Positions 1 through 5,545 of a stretch of 5,545 bases of DNA are shown piece by piece. Each line of letters begins with the position of its first letter. The first letter of the stretch is position 1. Source of the DNA: Thioalkalivibrio sp. Its GTDB lineage: Bacteria; Pseudomonadota; Gammaproteobacteria; Ectothiorhodospirales; Ectothiorhodospiraceae. The DNA lies in contig PWGH01000044.1 in the NCBI GenBank assembly GCA_003555285.1, positions 1 through 5,545 of the forward strand, read 5' to 3'. The notes beneath the pieces are model-generated. The model had not been told where the DNA came from, ran no database searches, and worked only from the letters and a program-made list of their open reading frames with translations. The translations under genes and the position numbers were made by a program.

Positions 1-2113
1 CGCGCGAGCCGCCGCCGTAGAACTCGGAATCGGTGTTCAGGCGCACCCGCCAGGCGCCGGCGTGGGGGGCGGGGATCTCGTAGTTCAAGTGCTCGACCGG
101 CGTGAAATTCAGGATCACCAGCAGCTCGGAATCACCGCCCCGGCGCAGGAAGCTGAGCACCGAGCGGCTGGCGTCGTCGCAGTCGAGCCACGCGAAGCCA
201 TTGGGCTCGAATTCCAGCGCATGCAGCGCCGGGTCGTCCCGATACAGGTGATTGAGGTCGCGCACCAGACCGAGCAGCCCCTGGTGCAGCGGGTAGTCGA
301 GCACGTACCAGTCCAACCCGCGCGCCTCGCCCCACTCCTGGCCCTGCCCGAATTCCTGGCCCATGAACAGCAGCTTCTTGCCGGGGTAGGCCCACTGGTA
401 GGTGTACAGCAGGCGCAGGTGCGCGTGCTGATCGGCTTCGTTGCCCGGCACCCGGGCGCGCAGGCTGCCTTTGCCGTGCACGACCTCGTCGTGCGAGAAG
501 GGCAGCACGAAGTTTTCGGTGTAGGCGTAGAGCATGCCGAAGGTCAGCTGGTTGTGGTGGTGCGACCGGTGGATCGGGTCCTTCTTGAAGTAGTCCAGCG
601 TGTCGTGCATCCAGCCCATGTTCCACTTCATCGTGAAGCCCAGGCCGCCGGTCTCGGGCGGTCGGCTGACGCCCGGCCAGGCGGTCGACTCCTCGGCGAT
701 CATCAGCACGCCGGGGTGATTCGTGAGCACGGTGCGGTTCAGTTCGCGCAGGAAGGCGATCGCCTCGAGGTTTTCGTTGCCGCCGTATTCGTTGGGGATC
801 CAGGCGTTGGCCTCCCGCGAATAGTCCAGGTAGAGCATCGAGGCGACGGCATCGACCCGAAGGCCATCGATATGGAAGTCCTCGATCCAGCACAGCGCGC
901 TCGACAACAGGAAATTGCGCACCTCGGAGCGTCCGTAGTTGAAGATCAGCGTGCCCCATTCCAGGTGCTCGCCCTTGCGCGGATCCTCGTGTTCGTAGAG
1001 CGCGGTGCCATCAAAGCGGGCGAGCGCGTAGATGTCCTTCGGGAAGTGTCCCGGAACCCAGGCCAGGAGCACGCCGATGCCGGCCTGATGCGCCTGATCG
1101 ACCAGGTAGCGGAAGTCGTCCGGGCTGCCGAAGCGGGAGGTGGGGGCGAAGAAGCCCGTGCTCTGGTAGCCCCAGGAGGCGTCGAAGGGGTGCTCGGTGA
1201 TCGGCAGCAGTTCGATGTGGGTGAAGCCGTTGTCGCGCACGTAGGGAATCAGCTGTTCGGCCAGTTCGCGGTAGCTCAGAAAGCGATCGTCGGGACCGCG
1301 CTTCCAGGAGCCCAGGTGCACCTCGTAGATGCTTAGCGGGCGCTGCTTCCAGGCGTAGGGATCGCGCTGCTGCATCCAGGAGGCATCGCCCCAGGCGTGC
1401 CGCGATTCGCCCAGAACCCGGCTCGCGGTATTCGGGCGCATCTCGTAGTAAGCGCCGTAAGGATCGGTCTTCACGAAGACCGCGCCGGTGTCGCGGTTTC
1501 GGATCTCGAATTTGTACAGCGTGTCTTCGGCCACACCCGGCAGGAACAGCTCCCAAACCCCGGAGCTGCCGTGCACGGACATGGTGTGCACGCGCCCGTC
1601 CCAGTGGTTGAAGTCGCCGACCACGCTGACCCGCTCGGCCGCGGGGGCCCAGACGGCGAAGCGCACGCCGCTGACGCCGTTGCGGGTTTCCGGATGGGCG
1701 CCCAGCATTCGATGGGCATGCCAGTGACGGCCCTCGCCGAACAGGTGCAGGTCGAACTCCGACAGCGTCGGCAGGAAGCTGTAGGGGTCGACGAATTCCA
1801 CCGCGCGACCATCGACGCCCGCCCAGAGCACGTGCGGGTGCAGCGGGCAGTCCTGAATCGGGCCGGTCCAGGTGAACAGCCCCAGCAGCTCGGGATGCGG
1901 CGTCATCGGTTGCCGGTGGCCCTGTACGGTGTCGGCGGCCCCCCCCAGCAGCCAGGCCTCGCAGGCCCGCGGCTGAAAGATCCGCAGGCAAACCGTTTCG
2001 TGGTCCAGCGCATGACGGCCCAGCACCCGGTGCGGATCGTGCCGGCGCGCCTCGCGGATGCAGGCCAGATCCTCCGCGGAAAGACGGATGCAATTATCTG
2101 AGGCTGTTGTCAT
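1..2113 (-). CDS. glgB: 1,4-alpha-glucan (glycogen) branching enzyme, C-terminus cut off by window edge
   Basis: This cytoplasmic GH13 enzyme cuts an alpha-1,4 chain and rejoins it as an alpha-1,6 branch on glycogen. The minus-strand frame is open from ATG at 2113 to position 2, giving 704 residues. E. coli GlgB has 728, so only a short C-terminal piece is missing. Domains in order: N-terminal module (about 20-125, with [10 protein letters not shown]), CBM48 (about 145-235), GH13 catalytic barrel (about 262-600), and the start of the C-terminal beta domain. The catalytic triad is intact: Asp421 in GLRVDAVAS, Glu474 in IAEEST and Asp542 in SHDEVVHGK. Tyr316, His356, Arg419 and His541 also match E. 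coli residues at a constant +16 offset. The oddity is region I, which reads LLAWVPGHF, with Ala351 where the family has Asp. An in-frame TGA lies five codons upstream of ATG. A GTG four codons upstream is possible, but the Shine-Dalgarno abuts it, so ATG is preferred. The gene is divergent from glgC. Identity is very secure; activity is less so because of Ala351. Confidence 0.97.
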   Translation of the reverse strand, partial: MTTASDNCIRLSAEDLACIREARRHDPHRVLGRHALDHETVCLRIFQPRACEAWLLGGAADTVQGHRQPMTPHPELLGLFTWTGPIQDCPLHPHVLWAGVDGRAVEFVDPYSFLPTLSEFDLHLFGEGRHWHAHRMLGAHPETRNGVSGVRFAVWAPAAERVSVVGDFNHWDGRVHTMSVHGSSGVWELFLPGVAEDTLYKFEIRNRDTGAVFVKTDPYGAYYEMRPNTASRVLGESRHAWGDASWMQQRDPYAWKQRPLSIYEVHLGSWKRGPDDRFLSYRELAEQLIPYVRDNGFTHIELLPITEHPFDASWGYQSTGFFAPTSRFGSPDDFRYLVDQAHQAGIGVLLAWVPGHFPKDIYALARFDGTALYEHEDPRKGEHLEWGTLIFNYGRSEVRNFLLSSALCWIEDFHIDGLRVDAVASMLYLDYSREANAWIPNEYGGNENLEAIAFLRELNRTVLTNHPGVLMIAEESTAWPGVSRPPETGGLGFTMKWNMGWMHDTLDYFKKDPIHRSHHHNQLTFGMLYAYTENFVLPFSHDEVVHGKGSLRARVPGNEADQHAHLRLLYTYQWAYPGKKLLFMGQEFGQGQEWGEARGLDWYVLDYPLHQGLLGLVRDLNHLYRDDPALHALEFEPNGFAWLDCDDASRSVLSFLRRGGDSELLVILNFTPVEHLNYEIPAPHAGAWRVRLNTDSEFYGGGSR

Positions 2114-2125
2114 ACTGGCATTCAC

Positions 2126-2131
2126 TCACCT
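2126..2131 (-). promoter_or_regulatory. glgB ribosome binding site
   Basis: On the minus strand AGGTGA lies 12 nt upstream of the ATG at 2113. The spacing is slightly long, but this is the only good Shine-Dalgarno match nearby. It supports ATG over the in-frame GTG at 2125, which directly abuts the motif. Confidence 0.5.
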
Positions 2132-2137
2132 GGAATA

Positions 2138-2167
2138 GTTGACGAACCATACCGGTTGAACGAAACC
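2138..2167 (+). repeat. Imperfect direct repeat in the glgB/glgC spacer
   Basis: GTTGACGAACC (2138-2148) is followed by GTTGAACGAAACC (2155-2167). The second copy equals the first with two extra A residues. The copies start 17 bp apart, between the divergent glgB and glgC starts. A regulator binding site is possible, but a short repeat like this can arise by chance and the sequence alone does not name a regulator. Confidence 0.35.
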
Positions 2168-2209
2168 CCGGTCCAGTTGGATTGGGCCTATCTTACAGCC
2201 TAAGGACGC

Positions 2210-2214
2210 AAGGA
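2210..2214 (+). promoter_or_regulatory. glgC ribosome binding site
   Basis: AAGGA lies 7 nt upstream of the ATG at 2222, which is ideal spacing and fixes that codon as the glgC start. A second purine stretch, TAAGGAC at 2201-2207, lies further upstream and is less well placed. Confidence 0.7.
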
Positions 2215-2221
2215 ATATCGC

Positions 2222-3487
2222 ATGCACCCCCAACCGCAACGCTTCGTGAGTCGACTGACCCGGGAGACCCTGGCACTGATACTGGCGGGTGGCCGGGGTT
2301 CACGGTTGAAGCACCTGACCCTCTGGCGCGCGAAGCCCGGGGTGCCGTTCGGCGGAAAATTTCGAATCATCGATTTTCCGCTGTCGAACTGCATCAACTC
2401 GGGGATTCGCCGCATCGGCGTGCTTACGCAGTACAAGGCGCACTCGCTGATCCAGCACGTGCAGCGCGGCTGGAGTTTTCTGCGCGGTGAATTCGGCGAA
2501 TTTATCGAATTGTTGCCGGCGCAGCAGCGCATCGAAACCTCATGGTATGCGGGTACGGCCGACGCGGTCTATCAGAACATCGACATCATTCGTCAGCATG
2601 CCCCCGAATATGTGCTGATTCTGGCCGGTGACCATATCTACAAAATGGACTATGGCCAGATGATCGCCTTTCACGTCGAGAGCGGGGCCGACATGACCGT
2701 CGGCTGCCTGGAGGTGGAGCGCGAGCGGGCGAGTTCCTTCGGTGTGATGGCGGTGGATTCCTCGTGGCGGGTGACCGATTTCGTCGAAAAGCCGGAGGAT
2801 CCGCCCGCGATGCCGGACAATCCCAATGTCGCGCTGGCCTCGATGGGCATTTATGTCTTCAATACCGCCTTCCTGTTCGAGCGCCTGATCCGCGACGCCG
2901 ACGACAGTCGGTCCAGCCACGATTTCGGCAAGGACATCATCCCCGCGGTGCTCGAAAAGTCCCGCGTGATGGCATACCCGTTCCGCGACGAGGCGACCGA
3001 CGGGCAGGCCTATTGGCGCGACGTGGGCACGGTGGACTCGTACTGGCAGGCCAACCTCGAGCTGATCGGCGTCACGCCGGAGCTGAACCTTTATGACAGC
3101 GAATGGCCGATCTGGACCTACCAGGAGCAGTGGCCACCGGCCAAGTTCGTGTTCGATGACGACGACCGGCGCGGCATGGCCGTCGATTCGATGGTTTCCG
3201 GGGGCTGCGTGATCTCCGGCGGGACCGTGCGCCACTCGCTGCTGTTCTCGGATGTGCAGGTGAACACCGGGGCCCTGGTGCAGGACTCGGTAATCCTGCC
3301 GAGCGTCAATATCGGGCGCAATTGCCGGGTGGAGCGTTGCGTGATCGACAAGGGCTGCACTCTGCCGGAAGGCATGCAGATCGGCGTCGACGCGCAGGAG
3401 GATGCTCGACACTTCTATATCTCGCCGGAAGGGGTGCGTGTGGTCACGCCGGAGATGCTCGGACAATTGTCGCGTTATGTCCGCTGA
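2222..3487 (+). CDS. glgC: Glucose-1-phosphate adenylyltransferase (ADP-glucose pyrophosphorylase)
   Basis: It converts ATP and glucose-1-phosphate to ADP-glucose and pyrophosphate, the committed and usually allosterically controlled step of bacterial glycogen synthesis. It acts in the cytoplasm, normally as a homotetramer. The 421-residue length fits the family (E. coli 431). The N-terminal nucleotidyltransferase domain shows [11 protein letters not shown] (19-29), [16 protein letters not shown] (36-51), WYAGTADAV (108-116), GDHIYKMDY (136-144), FVEKP (187-191), SSHDFGKD (231-238) and YWRDVGT (264-270). The C-terminal left-handed beta-helix domain (about 310-421) carries [10 protein letters not shown] and [12 protein letters not shown]. 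Against E. coli, Lys38 matches activator-site Lys39, Tyr109 matches Tyr114, Asp137 matches catalytic Asp142, and Lys190 matches the glucose-1-phosphate ligand Lys195. The activator preference (fructose bisphosphate or another metabolite) cannot be decided from sequence. The start has a well-spaced AAGGA. The last 11 nt overlap the next gene, so glgC heads a likely operon. No frameshift or missing catalytic residue is seen. Confidence 0.97.
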   Translation: MHPQPQRFVSRLTRETLALILAGGRGSRLKHLTLWRAKPGVPFGGKFRIIDFPLSNCINSGIRRIGVLTQYKAHSLIQHVQRGWSFLRGEFGEFIELLPAQQRIETSWYAGTADAVYQNIDIIRQHAPEYVLILAGDHIYKMDYGQMIAFHVESGADMTVGCLEVERERASSFGVMAVDSSWRVTDFVEKPEDPPAMPDNPNVALASMGIYVFNTAFLFERLIRDADDSRSSHDFGKDIIPAVLEKSRVMAYPFRDEATDGQAYWRDVGTVDSYWQANLELIGVTPELNLYDSEWPIWTYQEQWPPAKFVFDDDDRRGMAVDSMVSGGCVISGGTVRHSLLFSDVQVNTGALVQDSVILPSVNIGRNCRVERCVIDKGCTLPEGMQIGVDAQEDARHFYISPEGVRVVTPEMLGQLSRYVR

Positions 3488-5201
3488 GGAGGGGCGTTCC
3501 GGGGAGGTCGTCGTCGCACCGAAGCTCGACGTGGTGTTGTGCTGGCACATGCACCAGCCGCAGTATTTCGATCAGGTGCGCGAGGGCTACAGCCTGCCGT
3601 GGACCTATCTGCATGCGCTGAAGGACTATTCGGACATGGCTGCGCACCTTGAGGCCATCCCCGGGGCGCGCGCGGTGGTCAACTTCGCCCCGATCCTGCT
3701 CGAGCAGATCGACAGCTATGCCACGACGATTGCGGATTTTCTGAGCGACGGTGAACCGATTCCGGACCCGGTCCTGACGCTGCTGACCACGGAGACGGTG
3801 TCTGCCGATCCGTTGGTCCGGGCCGAGATCATCCGCGTCTGCCTGCGCGCGCACGCACCGCGGATGATCGACCCGATGCCGCTGTTCCGCGCGCTGGCGG
3901 CCGTCGCGCGTCAGGCGATCGACGATCCCGTCCTGTTGCGGCACCTGGATGCGGCCTTCTTTCTCGATTTGGCCACCTGTTATCACCTGGCCTGGCTCGG
4001 CGAGACGGTGCGTCGGGCGCATCCCCAGGTGCAGGCGTGGCTTGAGGTCGAACAGGGTTTCGATGCCGGCGACCGGCGCGCATTGCTGGAACTGATCGGG
4101 CAGGTGGTGGCGGACATCATTCCGCGCTATCGTCGCCTGGCCGAACAGGGGCGGGCGGAGCTCTCGTTCACCCCCTATGCCCACCCGATGATGCCGCTGC
4201 TGCTGGACCTCGAATCGGCGCGCGAGGCGATGCCGGACGTCGTTCTGCCCCGGCATCCGAACTATCCCGACGGGGAGGCGCGGGTTCGCTGGCACATCGA
4301 GCGGGGCCTCGCGATCTTCGAGAAGCACTTCGGGTTCGCGCCGAAGGGCTGCTGGCCCTCCGAGGGCGGGGTGAGTACCGCGACCCTGAAACTGCTCGAC
4401 GAATACGGCCTGACCTGGGCGGCCAGCGGCCAGACCGTGCTGATCAACAGCCTGCAGGCGCAGTCCGCTGAGCCGCCCGATGGTTGGCTGCACCGGCCCT
4501 ATCGCCTGGAGGACACCCAGCTTCTGAGCTTCTTTCGCGATGACGGGCTGTCCGATTCCATCGGCTTCCGCTATGCCGACTGGCATGCGCACGATGCGGT
4601 CGGGCACTTCGTACAGGATCTGGAGAACATCCTCGAGGCGCAGCCCAAGGGCGGCGTGGTGTCGGTGATCCTGGATGGCGAAAACGCCTGGGAGTATTAC
4701 CCCGAAAACGGGTTCTATTTCCTGGAGCTCCTGTACGAACGTCTGGCGGCGCATCCGCGCCTGAACCTGTGCACCTTTTCCGACGTCTGTCGCAGCCCGC
4801 GGCAGACGCCGCCGGTGTTGCCCGCGCTGGTCGCCGGTAGCTGGGTCTACGGCACCTTCTCCACCTGGATCGGCGATCCCGACAAGAACGCCGGCTGGGA
4901 CCGTCTGATCGAGGCCAAGGCGGCGATCGATACCGCGCTGCGCCAGCACCCGGAGCTGGATACCGAGGCACTCGCCGAGCAATTGGCCATTTGCGAGGGA
5001 TCCGATTGGTGCTGGTGGTTCGGGGCCTACAATCCGGCCGGTTCGGTCAGCGACTTCGAGGCCCTGTATCGCAGTCACCTGGTGGCGCTGTACCAGCGCG
5101 CCGGTCTTGCGATCCCGGAGGCTCTTTCCGTGGTGTTGTCCACCGGCGAGGGGGATCCGGCGACCGGTGGCACCATGCGCCGCGGACAGGCCCATTCATG
5201 A
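3477..5201 (+). CDS. Family GH57 glycoside hydrolase (alpha-amylase-like), function unassigned
   Basis: This is a 574-residue cytoplasmic protein; no signal peptide or membrane segment is visible. It belongs to the GH57 retaining alpha-glucan enzymes, a (beta/alpha)7-barrel family with amylases, amylopullulanases, 4-alpha-glucanotransferases and branching enzymes. Visible motifs are HMHQP (24-28), TPYAHP (232-237), CWPSEGG with candidate nucleophile Glu296, LDGENAWE with candidate acid/base Asp400, and [18 protein letters not shown] (454-471). It most resembles the broad alpha-amylase/alpha-mannosidase GH57 group (COG1449 type). Most members of that group are uncharacterised, so hydrolysis, disproportionation or branching are all open. 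ATG 3477 is chosen because it lies just ahead of the first conserved strand ([12 protein letters not shown]). The frame extends to an ATG at 3402, but that would add 25 residues encoded inside glgC. The start overlaps the glgC end by 11 nt with only a weak GGA 13 nt upstream, suggesting translational coupling. The last 20 residues look like an unconserved tail. The glgC-malQ context points to storage glucan or maltodextrin metabolism. Confidence 0.92.
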   Translation: MSAEEGRSGEVVVAPKLDVVLCWHMHQPQYFDQVREGYSLPWTYLHALKDYSDMAAHLEAIPGARAVVNFAPILLEQIDSYATTIADFLSDGEPIPDPVLTLLTTETVSADPLVRAEIIRVCLRAHAPRMIDPMPLFRALAAVARQAIDDPVLLRHLDAAFFLDLATCYHLAWLGETVRRAHPQVQAWLEVEQGFDAGDRRALLELIGQVVADIIPRYRRLAEQGRAELSFTPYAHPMMPLLLDLESAREAMPDVVLPRHPNYPDGEARVRWHIERGLAIFEKHFGFAPKGCWPSEGGVSTATLKLLDEYGLTWAASGQTVLINSLQAQSAEPPDGWLHRPYRLEDTQLLSFFRDDGLSDSIGFRYADWHAHDAVGHFVQDLENILEAQPKGGVVSVILDGENAWEYYPENGFYFLELLYERLAAHPRLNLCTFSDVCRSPRQTPPVLPALVAGSWVYGTFSTWIGDPDKNAGWDRLIEAKAAIDTALRQHPELDTEALAEQLAICEGSDWCWWFGAYNPAGSVSDFEALYRSHLVALYQRAGLAIPEALSVVLSTGEGDPATGGTMRRGQAHS

Positions 5202-5545
5202 GTGGCAGCGAGCCGATGAACCGCCTGCTGGAACGGCGTCGAGCGGGCGTGATTCTGCATCCCACCTCGCTGCCGGGGCCGGGTCCGGTGGGGCGTATCG
5301 GTGCCGAGGCGTGGCGCTTTCTGGACTGGATGCATGCGGGCGGGTTCAGTGTCTGGCAACTGCTGCCGATCAATCCGCCGCATCGCGACGGTTCACCCTA
5401 TGCGTGTGTGTCGGCCTTTGCCGGGGACGTTCGGCTGATTGACCTCGAATCGCTGGTCGAGACCGGTTGGCTCACGCCTGCGCAGGCCCGGATGCCGTTG
5501 GGGCAGGCGCTCTCGGAGGCGCGCCGGCACCTGGAGGCGAACGAC
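5198..5545 (+). CDS. malQ: 4-alpha-glucanotransferase (amylomaltase), N-terminal part, cut off by window edge
   Basis: MalQ transfers alpha-1,4-glucan segments between maltodextrins, releasing glucose and lengthening chains. It is a cytoplasmic GH77 enzyme. Only the first 116 codons are here, with no stop before the edge; complete enzymes usually have about 500-700 residues. The N-terminal GH77 signature is clear: RRAGVILHPTSLPGPGPVGRIG (about 14-35, read in two parts), FLDWMHAGGFSVWQLLPINPP (about 41-61, likewise), then SPYACVSAFAGD and LIDLESLVETGWL. The catalytic Asp and Glu residues lie further downstream and cannot be checked. The start ATG shares ATGA with the GH57 stop codon and has AGG (5188-5190) 7 nt upstream, favouring translational coupling. 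A second in-frame ATG at 5216 is possible but lacks a good ribosome binding site. The family is secure. The short amylomaltase-like N-terminus lacks the extra domain of the longer E. coli type. Confidence 0.93.
   Translation, partial: MSGSEPMNRLLERRRAGVILHPTSLPGPGPVGRIGAEAWRFLDWMHAGGFSVWQLLPINPPHRDGSPYACVSAFAGDVRLIDLESLVETGWLTPAQARMPLGQALSEARRHLEAND

Larger units (their letters stand above)
2114..2221. promoter_or_regulatory. Divergent glgB/glgC intergenic region, presumed to hold both promoters
   Basis: This 108-bp spacer separates two divergently transcribed glycogen synthesis genes, so it should contain promoters for both directions. It is more AT-rich than the flanking genes. I find no convincing sigma-70 promoter. 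TTGACG at 2139-2144 resembles a -35 for glgC, but 17 bp further on there is only GAAACC. TATCTT at 2189-2194 resembles a -10, but no -35 lies at the right distance. For glgB, TTCAAC and TATTCC (minus strand, 17-bp spacing) match each consensus hexamer at only three positions. Both transcription starts therefore remain unassigned. An imperfect direct repeat in the middle could be an operator. Confidence 0.5.

Noticed and set aside
62..1336. A 424-codon plus-strand open frame opposite glgB
   Set aside because: The minus-strand frame encodes a full set of GlgB motifs over this stretch. The plus-strand product is low-complexity Val, Gln, Arg and Ala-rich sequence with no family resemblance.
1011..2093. 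A 360-codon minus-strand open frame in another frame of glgB
   Set aside because: It is Arg, Ala and Pro-rich frame-shadow sequence overlapping the real glgB frame, which is unbroken here.
2139..2194. Sigma-70 promoter for glgC built from TTGACG and TATCTT
   Set aside because: The two hexamers are about 44 bp apart, far from the usual 17, and no good partner lies at the right distance from either.
3402..3476. Upstream extension of the GH57 gene to an ATG at 3402
   Set aside because: It would add 25 basic residues encoded within conserved glgC codons, unlike any GH57 N-terminus. ATG 3477 lies just ahead of the first conserved strand.
2540..3550. A 336-codon minus-strand open frame across glgC and the GH57 start
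   Set aside because: It is antisense to well-conserved glgC and spans a gene junction, with no motif of its own.
3444..5195. A very long open frame (583 codons) antisense to the GH57 gene
   Set aside because: Its translation is rich in Arg, Gly, His and Pro without recognisable motifs, while the plus-strand frame carries clear GH57 motifs. Long antisense frames are expected in GC-rich coding DNA.

Overview
The window holds a compact glycogen and maltodextrin metabolism locus from a GC-rich bacterium (roughly 60-65% G+C by eye). The protein sequences look proteobacterial. GlgC in particular reads like the E. coli enzyme almost motif for motif, so I infer a high-GC gammaproteobacterium, perhaps an autotroph or halophile. 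That placement is inference from similarity recalled from memory, not from a search.

Layout: positions 1-2113 carry most of glgB (glycogen branching enzyme) on the minus strand, with its C-terminus running off the left edge. A 108-bp divergent spacer (2114-2221) separates it from a plus-strand run of three tightly packed genes: glgC (ADP-glucose pyrophosphorylase, 2222-3487), a family GH57 glycoside hydrolase (3477-5201), and the first 116 codons of malQ (4-alpha-glucanotransferase, from 5198 past the right edge). The glgC/GH57 junction overlaps by 11 nt. The GH57/malQ junction is an ATGA overlap. The three genes are therefore very likely one transcript with translational coupling.

How they fit together: GlgC makes the activated glucose donor ADP-glucose. 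A glycogen synthase not in this window would polymerise it, and GlgB would introduce alpha-1,6 branches. MalQ rearranges short maltodextrins. The GH57 enzyme presumably acts on an alpha-glucan as a hydrolase or transglycosylase, but its exact reaction cannot be read from sequence.

The locus is mostly ordinary, and I see no evidence of a new kind of system. The points most worth checking are an Asp-to-Ala change at a normally conserved active-site-region position of GlgB (residue 351), the undefined role of the GH57 enzyme, a G8 tract early in glgB, and an imperfect direct repeat in the divergent spacer. I saw no tRNA, rRNA, CRISPR, insertion sequence or terminator. Long open frames antisense to the genes are by-products of GC-rich codon use.
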